The notes under the pieces: generated by a model
Databases searched by the model: none
The model's input: the letters and a program-made list of their open reading frames with translations, nothing else
Told to the model about the DNA's origin: nothing
Program-made: the position numbers and the translations under genes
Part shown: positions 44,253-52,640 of the stretch, piece after piece
Numbering within the stretch: the stretch's first letter is position 1
Layout of the letters: each line of letters opens with the position of its first letter
From: an uncultured Bacteroidales bacterium
GTDB lineage: Bacteria; Bacteroidota; Bacteroidia; Bacteroidales; Bacteroidaceae
Reading direction: 5' to 3'
DNA: 64,000 nucleotides
Assembly: GCA_902763885.1 (NCBI GenBank)
Contig: CACWTU010000005.1
Location: 1 to 64,000, forward strand

Positions 44253-46235
44253 ATGAAGAGAACAATACTTATGCTGGCGCTGCTTATGGCAGTAGTATCA
44301 GTCAGAGCCGATGAGGGCATGTGGATGCTTCCCACACTCAAGAAGATGAACCAGACTGACATGAAGAAGCTGGGGCTAAAGATCAAGGCATCAGATATTT
44401 ATAGTGAGAAGAAAGCTTCAATAAAGGATGCTGTGGCGCGTTTTGGCAGCGGATGTACGGCTGAGCTGATATCGGACCGCGGGCTGTTGGTGACAAACCA
44501 CCATTGCGGTTATTCCTATATCCAGGGCCTTTCCACTCCTGAGCACAATTATCTGGAGGACGGATTCTGGGCTATGAACCAGGGGGAGGAGATTCCCGTT
44601 CCGGGGCTTTCGGTTACATTCCTGCAGAGTATGACTGATATCACAGGTTTGGCACAGGATAAGGCCGATACGCTGTTGGCAAGGACGCGTAGGGCAAATC
44701 CGGACTGCCAGGTGCAGGTTACAGGATTCTATGACGGAAACCAGAGTTATATCATAGTCAATAAGGTATATCGTGACGTGCGTTTTGTGGGCGCTCCGCC
44801 TGCATCGGCCGGTAAGTTTGGCGGTGAGACCGATAACTGGATGTGGCCGCGCCATACGTGTGATTTCTCAATGTTCCGCGTCTATACAGACCGTAGCGGA
44901 AATCCGGCAGATTACAGTGAGGATAATATCCCTCTGCGTCCCAAACGTTTCCTGAGCATATCGCTTAAGGGAATGGATGAGGGCGATTTTGCCATGGTGA
45001 TGGGTTATCCTGCACGTACGCAGCGATTTCAGACCGCCTCACAGCTGGAGCTGATGATGGAGGTTCAGGATGTTCGTATTGCAGCCCGTACTGTACGTCA
45101 GGATGTCATGTGGAAGGGTATGCGCTCCAATGATACAATAAGCCTTATGTATGCCAATAAGTATGCGTCATCAGCAAACGGATGGAAAAAATGGCGTGGC
45201 ATGAAGGAGAGTTTCGCCGATTTGGATGTGATAGCCCGTCAGCGTCAGAAAGAGGCCGATTTCATGGAGTGGGTCAATGCCAAGCCTAAACGTGCGGCCA
45301 AATACGCTACGGCATTATCGGAGATAGAGGATGCGGTGCATGCCAACACGGAGTATAACATAAGGAATGCGGTGTATAGTGAGAGTTTGGGCAATATTGA
45401 ACTGCTGCGGCTGTCACAGATGAGAGGCGCTGACAGGGAGGCGTTCTACCGCAATTACAGCCCTACGCTTGATTGTGAGATAGCCAAGGCAATGGTCAGG
45501 TTCTATGAGGAGAATGGCAGCCCCAAGGATTCACTTGACCTCTCTGATCTGGATGTTGACACGCTGTTTGCATATAGTGCTTACACGGACCCTGACAAGC
45601 TCAAATCCATGGATAACAAGGAACTTGCCGATGATCCGGTATCCAAGCTTAATGCTCTGATCAGGAAAGCCCGCAGGCAAATAAGCAACTCATATTCACC
45701 GGATGATGTGAATAGGCGTGAAGCGGCATCCAAGAATTTAACGGCAGGATTGATGGAGTGGAACAAGGGGGCCAAGCTGTATCCTGATGCAAACTCCACA
45801 TGTCGCCTCACATATGGAACGGTGCAGGGTTATACTACTAAGGAGGGTAAGAAATATGACTATTATACCTCAATGAAGGGCGTGATTGACAAGGAGGATC
45901 CCGGCAACTATGAGTTCCGTGTGCCGGCGCGTCAGAAAGAGCTGTATGCGGCTCGTGACTTTGGACAGTATGCCGGTCCTGATGGGGATGTGCCTGTCTG
46001 TTTCATTACCAACCTTGACATAACGGGCGGTAACTCCGGCAGCCCGGTGATGGATGCAGAGGGTAACCTGATAGGTTTGGCCTTTGACGGCAACTGGGAG
46101 GCTATGAGCAGTGACGTGATATTTGAACCGGAACTTACACGCTGTATATGCGTTGATATCCGCTATGTACTGTGGATGATGGATAAGTTTGGTGGTGCAG
46201 GGTATTTGTTGGATGAGATGAATATTGTAAAATAA
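44253..46235 (+). CDS. S46-family dipeptidyl-peptidase (DPP7/DPP11-like)
   Basis: A 660-residue periplasmic peptidase with a signal peptide (MKRTILMLALLMAVVSVRA). TNHHCGYSYIQ provides the catalytic His (83/84) and TGGNSGSPVMD the Ser (595). The residue 25 positions after that Ser, which sets P1 preference in Porphyromonas enzymes (Gly in DPP7, Arg in DPP11), is Ser620 here, so specificity is uncertain. An open frame extends 72 codons upstream across the divergent promoter region and is not used. A TATTTTTG -7 box lies at 44226-44233. Supports peptide use for carbon and nitrogen. Confidence 0.9.
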   Translation: MKRTILMLALLMAVVSVRADEGMWMLPTLKKMNQTDMKKLGLKIKASDIYSEKKASIKDAVARFGSGCTAELISDRGLLVTNHHCGYSYIQGLSTPEHNYLEDGFWAMNQGEEIPVPGLSVTFLQSMTDITGLAQDKADTLLARTRRANPDCQVQVTGFYDGNQSYIIVNKVYRDVRFVGAPPASAGKFGGETDNWMWPRHTCDFSMFRVYTDRSGNPADYSEDNIPLRPKRFLSISLKGMDEGDFAMVMGYPARTQRFQTASQLELMMEVQDVRIAARTVRQDVMWKGMRSNDTISLMYANKYASSANGWKKWRGMKESFADLDVIARQRQKEADFMEWVNAKPKRAAKYATALSEIEDAVHANTEYNIRNAVYSESLGNIELLRLSQMRGADREAFYRNYSPTLDCEIAKAMVRFYEENGSPKDSLDLSDLDVDTLFAYSAYTDPDKLKSMDNKELADDPVSKLNALIRKARRQISNSYSPDDVNRREAASKNLTAGLMEWNKGAKLYPDANSTCRLTYGTVQGYTTKEGKKYDYYTSMKGVIDKEDPGNYEFRVPARQKELYAARDFGQYAGPDGDVPVCFITNLDITGGNSGSPVMDAEGNLIGLAFDGNWEAMSSDVIFEPELTRCICVDIRYVLWMMDKFGGAGYLLDEMNIVK

Positions 46236-46283
46236 ATAATTGATTATCAATAAAATGTTTGTTTATATTTAAAGTTTGGTATT

Positions 46284-47000
46284 ATGGAAAAGAAGAGATT
46301 GGTGGTGTTGAGCGGATCGGGCATAAGCGCTGAGAGCGGTATAGCCACGTTTCGCGGCGGGAACGGCCTCTGGGATAATGAACCGGTTGAGGCTGTAGCT
46401 ACTGTAGACGGCTGGTATCGTGATCCGGCGCGTGTATTGCGTTTCTATAATGAACGTCGTGCCCAGCTGGCAACCGTAGAGCCCAATGAGGCGCACAGGA
46501 TTGTGGCTGAACTTGAGAAGGATTTTGACGTGTGCGTTGTTACGCAGAATGTGGATAATCTGCATGAGCGTGCAGGCAGCAGCAATATCATACATCTGCA
46601 TGGTGAACTGACCAAGGTCCGTCCGGAAGATACTTATACCGATATGGACTGGTGGAGTGAGCGTTACGTGCAGGACATAGGTTATAAGGCTATCAATATG
46701 GGTGATAAGGGCGGTCCGCACAATACCCAGTTGCGTCCGCATATAGTATGGTTCGGTGAGCAGGTGCCAAACCTGCAGAAGGCTGCCGATGAGGTGAGTA
46801 GGGCAGACATTCTGCTCATTGTAGGTACATCAATGCAGGTCTATCCTGCGGCTGGACTCTACCAGTATGCTCCGTCGGGATGCAGAATCTATATGATTGA
46901 TCCTGATCCGGCTGCCGCTGCGCATGTTAGCGGTGTGGTGCATATTCAGGATGTGGCTACGGCGGGGATGCGGAAGTTCAAGGAATTAATTGAGAATTGA
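46284..47000 (+). CDS. Sir2-family NAD-dependent deacylase without zinc cluster
   Basis: A 238-residue sirtuin. VVLSGSGISAESGIATFRG is the NAD-binding motif, TQNVDNLHERAG the catalytic-core motif, LHGEL the active-site His, and IVGTSMQVYPAAGLYQY the late NAD motif. YNERR supplies the Tyr-x-x-Arg pair associated with removal of succinyl or malonyl groups in CobB/SIRT5-type enzymes. The region between LHGEL and HIVWFGE has no Cys, so the usual four-Cys zinc module is missing. The last codons and the stop are formed by the ATTGAAA-type repeat that starts at about 46988. Confidence 0.9.
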   Translation: MEKKRLVVLSGSGISAESGIATFRGGNGLWDNEPVEAVATVDGWYRDPARVLRFYNERRAQLATVEPNEAHRIVAELEKDFDVCVVTQNVDNLHERAGSSNIIHLHGELTKVRPEDTYTDMDWWSERYVQDIGYKAINMGDKGGPHNTQLRPHIVWFGEQVPNLQKAADEVSRADILLIVGTSMQVYPAAGLYQYAPSGCRIYMIDPDPAAAAHVSGVVHIQDVATAGMRKFKELIEN

Positions 47001-47075
47001 AAATTGAAAATTGAAAATTCTTTTAGTCGCTTCGCTTGGTAAAAGCGCCCCTTCGGGTCGAGCGGAAAATTGAAA
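46988..47075. repeat. ATTGAAA array with GC hairpin, copy 3
   Basis: An ATTGAGA/ATTGAAA array (46988-47020) followed by an imperfect hairpin region (TCGCTTCGCTTGG...CGGGTCGAGCGGA) and another ATTGAAA. It resembles the second half of the element before gltB. It supplies the sirtuin stop codon and ends next to the small gene at 47078. Confidence 0.7.
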
Positions 47076-47077
47076 AA

Positions 47078-47332
47078 ATGATGATTAGCAAGGATAGTGT
47101 AGAGACGGCATATGCCTTTCTTCATCAGAAACTCAGAGTGTATGAGCATTCCACTCTTGATTGGCAGAAGGATGATATAGAGATGATTATTGGAGACTAT
47201 GCCGATCAAATCAATCCAGAACTCTTACTGCAATTGTCAAATGGAAATCCCGATTTTCTGAAAGATCACGCCACGTTCAAGAGAGACCTGATTCACGCTG
47301 TTAGTATATTGGAGCAGAATCTTTCTCAGTGA
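47078..47332 (+). CDS. Small hypothetical protein
   Basis: An 84-residue, probably cytoplasmic, helical and acidic protein (MMISKDSVETAYAFLHQKL, DIEMIIGDYADQINPELL, FKRDLIHAVSILEQ). I do not recognise a family. An earlier ATG at 47036 would translate the repeat, so 47078 (or the adjacent 47081) is chosen. The stop codon touches the left arm of a REP-like element. Coding potential is supported by ordinary amino-acid composition and clean boundaries only. Confidence 0.6.
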   Translation: MMISKDSVETAYAFLHQKLRVYEHSTLDWQKDDIEMIIGDYADQINPELLLQLSNGNPDFLKDHATFKRDLIHAVSILEQNLSQ

Positions 47333-47334
47333 GC

Positions 47335-47480
47335 AGCAGTACAAAAGGGGACGGTTCTGTTTTGTACTGTTTTCAGTTTTATACGTATTGGGATCCCATA
47401 TAAAGAAGGCGTCCGGAATCAAATCCAGACGCCTTTGTTGTAAAACAGTACAAAACAGAACCGTCCCCTTTTGTACTGCT
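47335..47480. repeat. REP-like pair flanking a terminator
   Basis: Arms 47335-47373 and 47442-47480 are near-perfect reverse complements (AGCAGTACAAAAGGGGACGG... and ...CCGTCCCCTTTTGTACTGCT). The left arm starts two bases after the stop of the small gene and the right arm ends at the stop codon of the convergent PurF-like gene. Between them is a separate terminator hairpin. Confidence 0.88.
47405..47436. terminator. Bidirectional intrinsic terminator
   Basis: AAAGAAGGCGTC and GACGCCTTTG arms around CGGAATCAAATCCA form an 8-bp GC-containing stem with A/T tracts on both sides, between convergent genes and nested in the REP-like pair. Confidence 0.7.
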
Positions 47481-48916
47481 TATTGTTGGTTCTCCTCCTC
47501 AAGGGTGTAGAAGGAGCTGCCGTCAAAGCAGTGTGTGCAGATGCGCTCCTTGGGCAGGCCAATAGCTTTAACAAGTGATTCTATTGAGGTGAACTTAAGT
47601 GTGGTAAGCTGCAGACGCTTGGCTATCTCGTCAACCATCCTGTTGTATTCAGGTGTGCCTGTAGTGGCGTATTTGCTGAGAGTCTCCTGGCTGGGGTTGT
47701 CGCCCTCAAAATCCTTAATAACACGGCGGCTGATAAGCTCAAGTTCGCTCTTGCTTGCAGAGTAATTCACAAACGGGCATCCGTAGATAAGGGGAGGACA
47801 TGATATGCGCATGTGGGCAGCCTTGACGCCAGACTCATAGAACTCATGTGAGTTATCCTTAAGCTGTGTGCCTCGAACGATACTGTCATCGCAGAATACC
47901 AGACGCTTGCCATTGAGAATCTCCTTGTTGGATATGAGCTTCATCTTGGCCACAAGGTTGCGGCGTGACTGATCGGTAGGCATGAAAGAACGCGGCCATG
48001 TGGGAGTATATTTGGCAACGGCTCTTGTATAGGGGCATTTGTGCCCCTCCGCATAACCAACCGCCATACCTACACCACTATCAGGAATTCCGCATGCGCC
48101 ATCCACCTCAACATCATCCTCACGACCCATAACACGGCCCAGCTCATTGCGGGCATCCTCAACGTTTCGGCCCTCATAGCAACTGGTGGGGAATCCGTAA
48201 TAAACCCACAGGAAAGAGCATATCTGCATCTTCTTGTTGGGCTTACGCAGCTCCTCATAGCCGTTCTCTTTTATTCTGATTATCTGGCCGGGGCCGATAT
48301 AGAGTTTAGTCTCAAATCCCAGATTCGGAAAAGCTGTGGTTTCAGTTGTTACGGCTACTGCATCATTTCTTACGCCAAGGGCTATCGGTGTGCGTCCCCA
48401 TGAATCACGTGCTGCAATTATGCCATCCTCTGTAAGCAGAAGCATTGAGCATGAGCCTTTTATGGTTCTGAAAACGTTTTCGATGCCATCCACATAGTCT
48501 TTGCCTTTTATGATGAGTAGGGCAATCAGTTCCGTGGGGTTGATCTTTCCGCTGCTGAACTCACTCAGATGCATGTTCTCGGCCAGCAGGCTCTCACATA
48601 TCTCCTCCTTGTTGTTGATTTTAGCCACCGTAACAAGGGCAAAGCGTCCCAGGTGACTGTTCATGAGCATGGGCTGCGCATCGGTATCACTGATTACGCC
48701 TATGCCGCTGTTGCCGCAGAATCTGTCCAGTTCACATTCAAACTTGCTCCTGAAATAGTCATTCTCAAGATTGTGGATGCTGCGCTTGAAACCCAGTTCA
48801 GGGTGGTATGTTACCATGCCGGCGCGGCTTGTTCCCAGATGTGACTGATAATCAGTTCCGTAAAAAAGATCATTGATGCATCTCTCCTTAGAGACGACTC
48901 CAAAAAATCCGCCCAT
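47480..48916 (-). CDS. PurF-like phosphoribosyltransferase lacking the N-terminal Cys
   Basis: A 478-residue PurF homologue, distinct from the one at 27166. It begins MGGFFGVVSKER: glycines stand where the glutaminase Cys should be, so glutamine hydrolysis by that nucleophile is not possible. The rest is well kept: HLGTSRAGMVTY, SHLGRFALVTV, DSWGRTPIALG, GIPDSGVGMAVGYAEG, the PRPP loop LVFCDDSIVRGTQ and CTHCFDGSSFY near the end. I recall similar MGGFFG proteins in Firmicutes, so the loss seems ancestral. Possible roles are ammonia-dependent phosphoribosylamine formation or regulation of purine synthesis. Confidence 0.85.
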   Translation of the reverse strand: MGGFFGVVSKERCINDLFYGTDYQSHLGTSRAGMVTYHPELGFKRSIHNLENDYFRSKFECELDRFCGNSGIGVISDTDAQPMLMNSHLGRFALVTVAKINNKEEICESLLAENMHLSEFSSGKINPTELIALLIIKGKDYVDGIENVFRTIKGSCSMLLLTEDGIIAARDSWGRTPIALGVRNDAVAVTTETTAFPNLGFETKLYIGPGQIIRIKENGYEELRKPNKKMQICSFLWVYYGFPTSCYEGRNVEDARNELGRVMGREDDVEVDGACGIPDSGVGMAVGYAEGHKCPYTRAVAKYTPTWPRSFMPTDQSRRNLVAKMKLISNKEILNGKRLVFCDDSIVRGTQLKDNSHEFYESGVKAAHMRISCPPLIYGCPFVNYSASKSELELISRRVIKDFEGDNPSQETLSKYATTGTPEYNRMVDEIAKRLQLTTLKFTSIESLVKAIGLPKERICTHCFDGSSFYTLEEENQQ

Positions 48917-49031
48917 TAGCTCTCTGTTAAAGTGTTATTGTGAAAGGGTTCTAAACTGAGCACAAAATTACAATTTCTCTCTGATTAATTATATCAGCAC
49001 GCCAAACACTTATCCACAATTTTGGTTAAGG

Positions 49032-49066
49032 TTTGTATGGAATGATAAAAAACTTGGCTATATTTG
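49032..49066 (+). promoter_or_regulatory. Promoter of the lipoprotein-TonB receptor operon
   Basis: TATATTTG (49059-49066) matches TAnnTTTG, with TTTG (49032-49035) 23 bases upstream. The first gene starts at 49115. Confidence 0.55.
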
Positions 49067-49114
49067 TATTTCGAAACATTGTTGAAATGTATTAATATTT
49101 AATTATTTGCATAT

Positions 49115-50593
49115 ATGAAAAGGTGTAATCTATTTGCGTTATGTGTCTCATCCATGATTCTGGCTCTCGGAGTGGCAGTTTTATCAGGATGTGATGGTGA
49201 GAAAGAAAAGCTGGATAAGGATAAGGAAAACGGCCAGAATTCCGGCGGTAACGGAAACCAACAAAATGCTGATGACATTGTATATCCTGTCGTTAAACAG
49301 AAAGAATTCATAGAAGATGCAGCAATTGATTTGCTGAATCTTTTCCCAGCTCAGAATTTTGAGTCACAAATCAGTCTGGGTAAGGATATCCAGAAGATAT
49401 GTGACACTTACAGATGGGACAATGTAGAGGGATGGGCTGATGATGCTCTTAAAACATGTCAGACACTCCTTAACCAGTATAGTGAAAAGACAGATGAATG
49501 GGTTTCTGAGTATAATAAAACCAGGGAATTATATTTTAAATATACAAGTATCTATAGTGAGCTTTTGGCAGTGTCAAACTTTACAGGCCATTTTGTCGCA
49601 AATAATAGAGCTTGGGATTATTCTCCCAGTGAAGGGCTGCAATTTGACTTTAAGGATAAAGGCGGAAATGAATGCGTAATCGTTTTATCTACAGAAGGTG
49701 AAAATACCAATGTCAAAATCCCTTCAGTTCATGCATACTATGGATATGACATTAGTAGAGAAGAAAAGGGTGATAGTTTATTAATATATTACAGTTATTA
49801 TCATGATAAATATAATATTCAACTAGTCATTCCTGAAACAATAACACTTTCATTGTCCAGGAGTGGTACATCTGTTGTGAAGCTTACTCTCAATACAAAA
49901 TTCGGGTCATTGACCGGTGATTCCTGTCTGGATCTCAGCACTAGTGTTATTGGGATACATTCGGAGCTGCAGATGGATAACGGTTACAGGTTTGTTGCTG
50001 ACAATGTGCTTTATAAGGGTAACGAGAATGTGTTGGTTCAGGCGCACGCCTATAAGGATGAAGATGAACTGTTGTCATTTGAGGTTTCTGGAGCCATAAA
50101 GGGAATGCCACAGTTGCTTTTTGCTGATGAGGGAGAGGATGCCTTTAAAAAGTATTTTCAAGAAGACATTAAGACTGACAGGTCTGATGTTTCTGATCTA
50201 AACATAAAAATAGACATTCACAAAAAGATACAGATTGCAGGTTCTGTTTCAAGTCTCCGTAAGTTATGGGAGTATACTGACAAGGCTAATGAATTTTATC
50301 TGGAGGAGACCAAATTCAAACAGTATGTAAGCAGCATAAATGAGACAATTGATATGGGGCTTTATTTCAATGGTTATGATACCAAACAAGCTAATGTCAT
50401 TGTAGAGGCATTCCCTAGATCCAGTTGGTATGACGATGTTGAAAGAGTTAGATGGAACATGCGCCCGGTAATAGTATTGTCAGACGGAAGCCAAACAAGT
50501 ACATTTGATGATTACTTTGATGAAAGGGAATTCAATAAGCTTATCAGTGTGTTTGAATCATTGCTTGATGATTACGAAGAAATGGCTGATTGA
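49115..50593 (+). CDS. Hypothetical lipoprotein
   Basis: A 492-residue protein with a lipoprotein signal (hydrophobic run ending VLSGCDG, Cys26 as lipidation site), then a low-complexity linker rich in Lys, Gly, Asn and Gln (KDKENGQNSGGNGNQQNAD). The remainder alternates a helical N-terminal part with beta-rich segments (IHSELQMDNGYRFVADNVLY). I do not recognise a domain. It heads an operon with a TonB-dependent receptor and a DUF4249 lipoprotein, so it is likely an outer-membrane surface or periplasmic component of the same uptake or sensing complex. Confidence 0.8.
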   Translation: MKRCNLFALCVSSMILALGVAVLSGCDGEKEKLDKDKENGQNSGGNGNQQNADDIVYPVVKQKEFIEDAAIDLLNLFPAQNFESQISLGKDIQKICDTYRWDNVEGWADDALKTCQTLLNQYSEKTDEWVSEYNKTRELYFKYTSIYSELLAVSNFTGHFVANNRAWDYSPSEGLQFDFKDKGGNECVIVLSTEGENTNVKIPSVHAYYGYDISREEKGDSLLIYYSYYHDKYNIQLVIPETITLSLSRSGTSVVKLTLNTKFGSLTGDSCLDLSTSVIGIHSELQMDNGYRFVADNVLYKGNENVLVQAHAYKDEDELLSFEVSGAIKGMPQLLFADEGEDAFKKYFQEDIKTDRSDVSDLNIKIDIHKKIQIAGSVSSLRKLWEYTDKANEFYLEETKFKQYVSSINETIDMGLYFNGYDTKQANVIVEAFPRSSWYDDVERVRWNMRPVIVLSDGSQTSTFDDYFDEREFNKLISVFESLLDDYEEMAD

Positions 50594-52637
50594 TTTTAAA
50601 AAACGGATATTAATAATATTATTATTTTTACTGGTTCATCTGGTTCCTCTGTTTTCACAGGCGGAACCGGATGATCTGGTTTATTCTCTTGATACTGTTG
50701 ATATATCGGCCTCAAAAAACATTTCACCATTAAGAGGTTCAGGAACAGGACAGATAATTCTGGATATGGATTATCTGGAGAGCCTGCCAAAATTTATGGG
50801 CAACACTGATCCATTAGGCGTAGCACGTATGCTGCCCGGTGTGCGTACATCAAACGAGTATGACGGCAGGCTCAATATTGATGGTGGCGGTAATGGGCAT
50901 AATGTCCTCTCTTTGAGTGGAGTACCGCTTTATAACGTGAATCATCTGCTCGGTTTCTTCTCAACATTCATACCAAGCCATTATGAGTCAATGTCACTGA
51001 GCCGAGCCCCAATAACTGCACAGTCGCCCAACAGGATAGGCGGGGAATTGGTGTTCCATCCTGCAGAGGATTCCATTGCCGGAACATTGAGCGGAGAGCT
51101 GTCGGTAGGGTTGCTTTCAACGCAGGGAACAGTAAAGATTCCAACCGGAAGGCATTCCAGCCTTACTCTTTCATTACGTGATTCATATATCAACCTGCTG
51201 TACTCAAAATGGCTGAATACAGAAGACCTTAATATGAATTATTCGTTCTTTGATTCAAATGTTACCTGGACATGCCATCTGAACGATAGGAATACATTGA
51301 CAGCCGACGCATATTGGGGATCTGATAAGGTGAAGTTTGATGTTGATACGTACTTGGCAGACATCGGTTTCAAATGGGGAAACAATGCCGAGGCGCTGCA
51401 TTGGACTCATAAGAACAGAGCCGGAACCCTTTTCTTAAAGCAAACTTTATTCAGGACTGAGCATCATAACAGGTTTGAAATAAGACATGAAGACCTTTCA
51501 ATGAATATGCCTACAGGTATCACTGATTATGGTTACATGTTAAAGATGGATTACAAACAGTTGTCAATGGGAATTGATGCCCTGTCTCATAATACTCAAA
51601 TACAGTCTCCGGTCATTGCCGGTACTTACAATGCCACAGAGATGAAACCTGTACGTCAGAATAATTGTGAGTGCTCCGCATATGTTGACTATACCCGTTC
51701 CTTGTCTGAATGCTTTTCATTAAGCTTAGGAGTGAGAGGCAATTGCTTCTTTATGGATAAGCGTAGTTTCAGGTCCGTTGATCCGTCCATGACGATAGCG
51801 TATCACAATGATGACAATGGATGGGACGTATCATTGAATCTGACCCAACGTCATCAGTACCTGTTCCAGACCGGAGTGACTGATTACGGATTGCCCATTG
51901 AATTCTGGTTTACAGCCGATAAGAACCACGAGCCTCAATACATGCGCGGATTGACGTTGTCAGGTAGTGTGCCACTTTTTAATGGAGGCTATTCATTGTC
52001 AACTTCAGTCTATTACCGACTGTTGTACAATCAGTTGGATTATTATGGATCTCTAATGGATTTCCTGTCAACAGACTATTCGTTATATGACCATCTGATT
52101 AAGGGCGAGGGCCGTAACTATGGAGTGGATGTGATGTTGACAAAAAATACAGGAAACCTATTGGGTTGGATAAGTTATAGCTACGGAAGGGCTTTGAGAA
52201 ATTTCAGTGCCGCAGGTATGGAGGGGTGGTATCCGGCCAGACATGAACGCAGGCATGAACTTGATTTGCTGCTCACATACAAGACCGGTAAAAGATGGGA
52301 GCCGTCATGTACATTCGTGGCTGCTGATGGCACACCGTTTACAGCTCCGGAATACTTCTATCTGATAAATTATAATGTATTTGCAAAATATGGGGAGTAT
52401 AACGCATACAGACTCAGACCCTATATGAGAATGGATTTATCAGTTAATATAGAGTTGAACCATAGGAACGGGTCATTCATAAAAGAGCATGGATTGTCTG
52501 TCAGTGCTTATAATGTACTTTGCCGAAACAATGATATATCATATCAGATGAAAATATATGATGACAAGATATATTACAGTCATATATCCTTTGTTTCAAC
52601 TGTGTTGCCTACAATAAGTTATTATTGCAAGTTTTGA
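50568..52637 (+). CDS. TonB-dependent receptor
   Basis: A 689-residue outer-membrane barrel with plug. The ATG at 50568 gives a membrane-directing start (MITKKWLIDFKKRILIILLFLLVHLVPLFSQ) and overlaps the lipoprotein gene by 26 bases. A plug domain follows (LPKFMGNTDPLGVARMLPGVRTSNEY, LNIDGGGNGHNVLSLSGVPLYNVNHL), then aromatic-rich beta strands. The N-terminal carboxypeptidase-like repeat typical of SusC proteins is absent. Immediately followed by the DUF4249 gene, a standard pairing in Bacteroidetes. Substrate unknown. Confidence 0.87.
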   Translation: MITKKWLIDFKKRILIILLFLLVHLVPLFSQAEPDDLVYSLDTVDISASKNISPLRGSGTGQIILDMDYLESLPKFMGNTDPLGVARMLPGVRTSNEYDGRLNIDGGGNGHNVLSLSGVPLYNVNHLLGFFSTFIPSHYESMSLSRAPITAQSPNRIGGELVFHPAEDSIAGTLSGELSVGLLSTQGTVKIPTGRHSSLTLSLRDSYINLLYSKWLNTEDLNMNYSFFDSNVTWTCHLNDRNTLTADAYWGSDKVKFDVDTYLADIGFKWGNNAEALHWTHKNRAGTLFLKQTLFRTEHHNRFEIRHEDLSMNMPTGITDYGYMLKMDYKQLSMGIDALSHNTQIQSPVIAGTYNATEMKPVRQNNCECSAYVDYTRSLSECFSLSLGVRGNCFFMDKRSFRSVDPSMTIAYHNDDNGWDVSLNLTQRHQYLFQTGVTDYGLPIEFWFTADKNHEPQYMRGLTLSGSVPLFNGGYSLSTSVYYRLLYNQLDYYGSLMDFLSTDYSLYDHLIKGEGRNYGVDVMLTKNTGNLLGWISYSYGRALRNFSAAGMEGWYPARHERRHELDLLLTYKTGKRWEPSCTFVAADGTPFTAPEYFYLINYNVFAKYGEYNAYRLRPYMRMDLSVNIELNHRNGSFIKEHGLSVSAYNVLCRNNDISYQMKIYDDKIYYSHISFVSTVLPTISYYCKF

Positions 52638-52640
52638 ATA

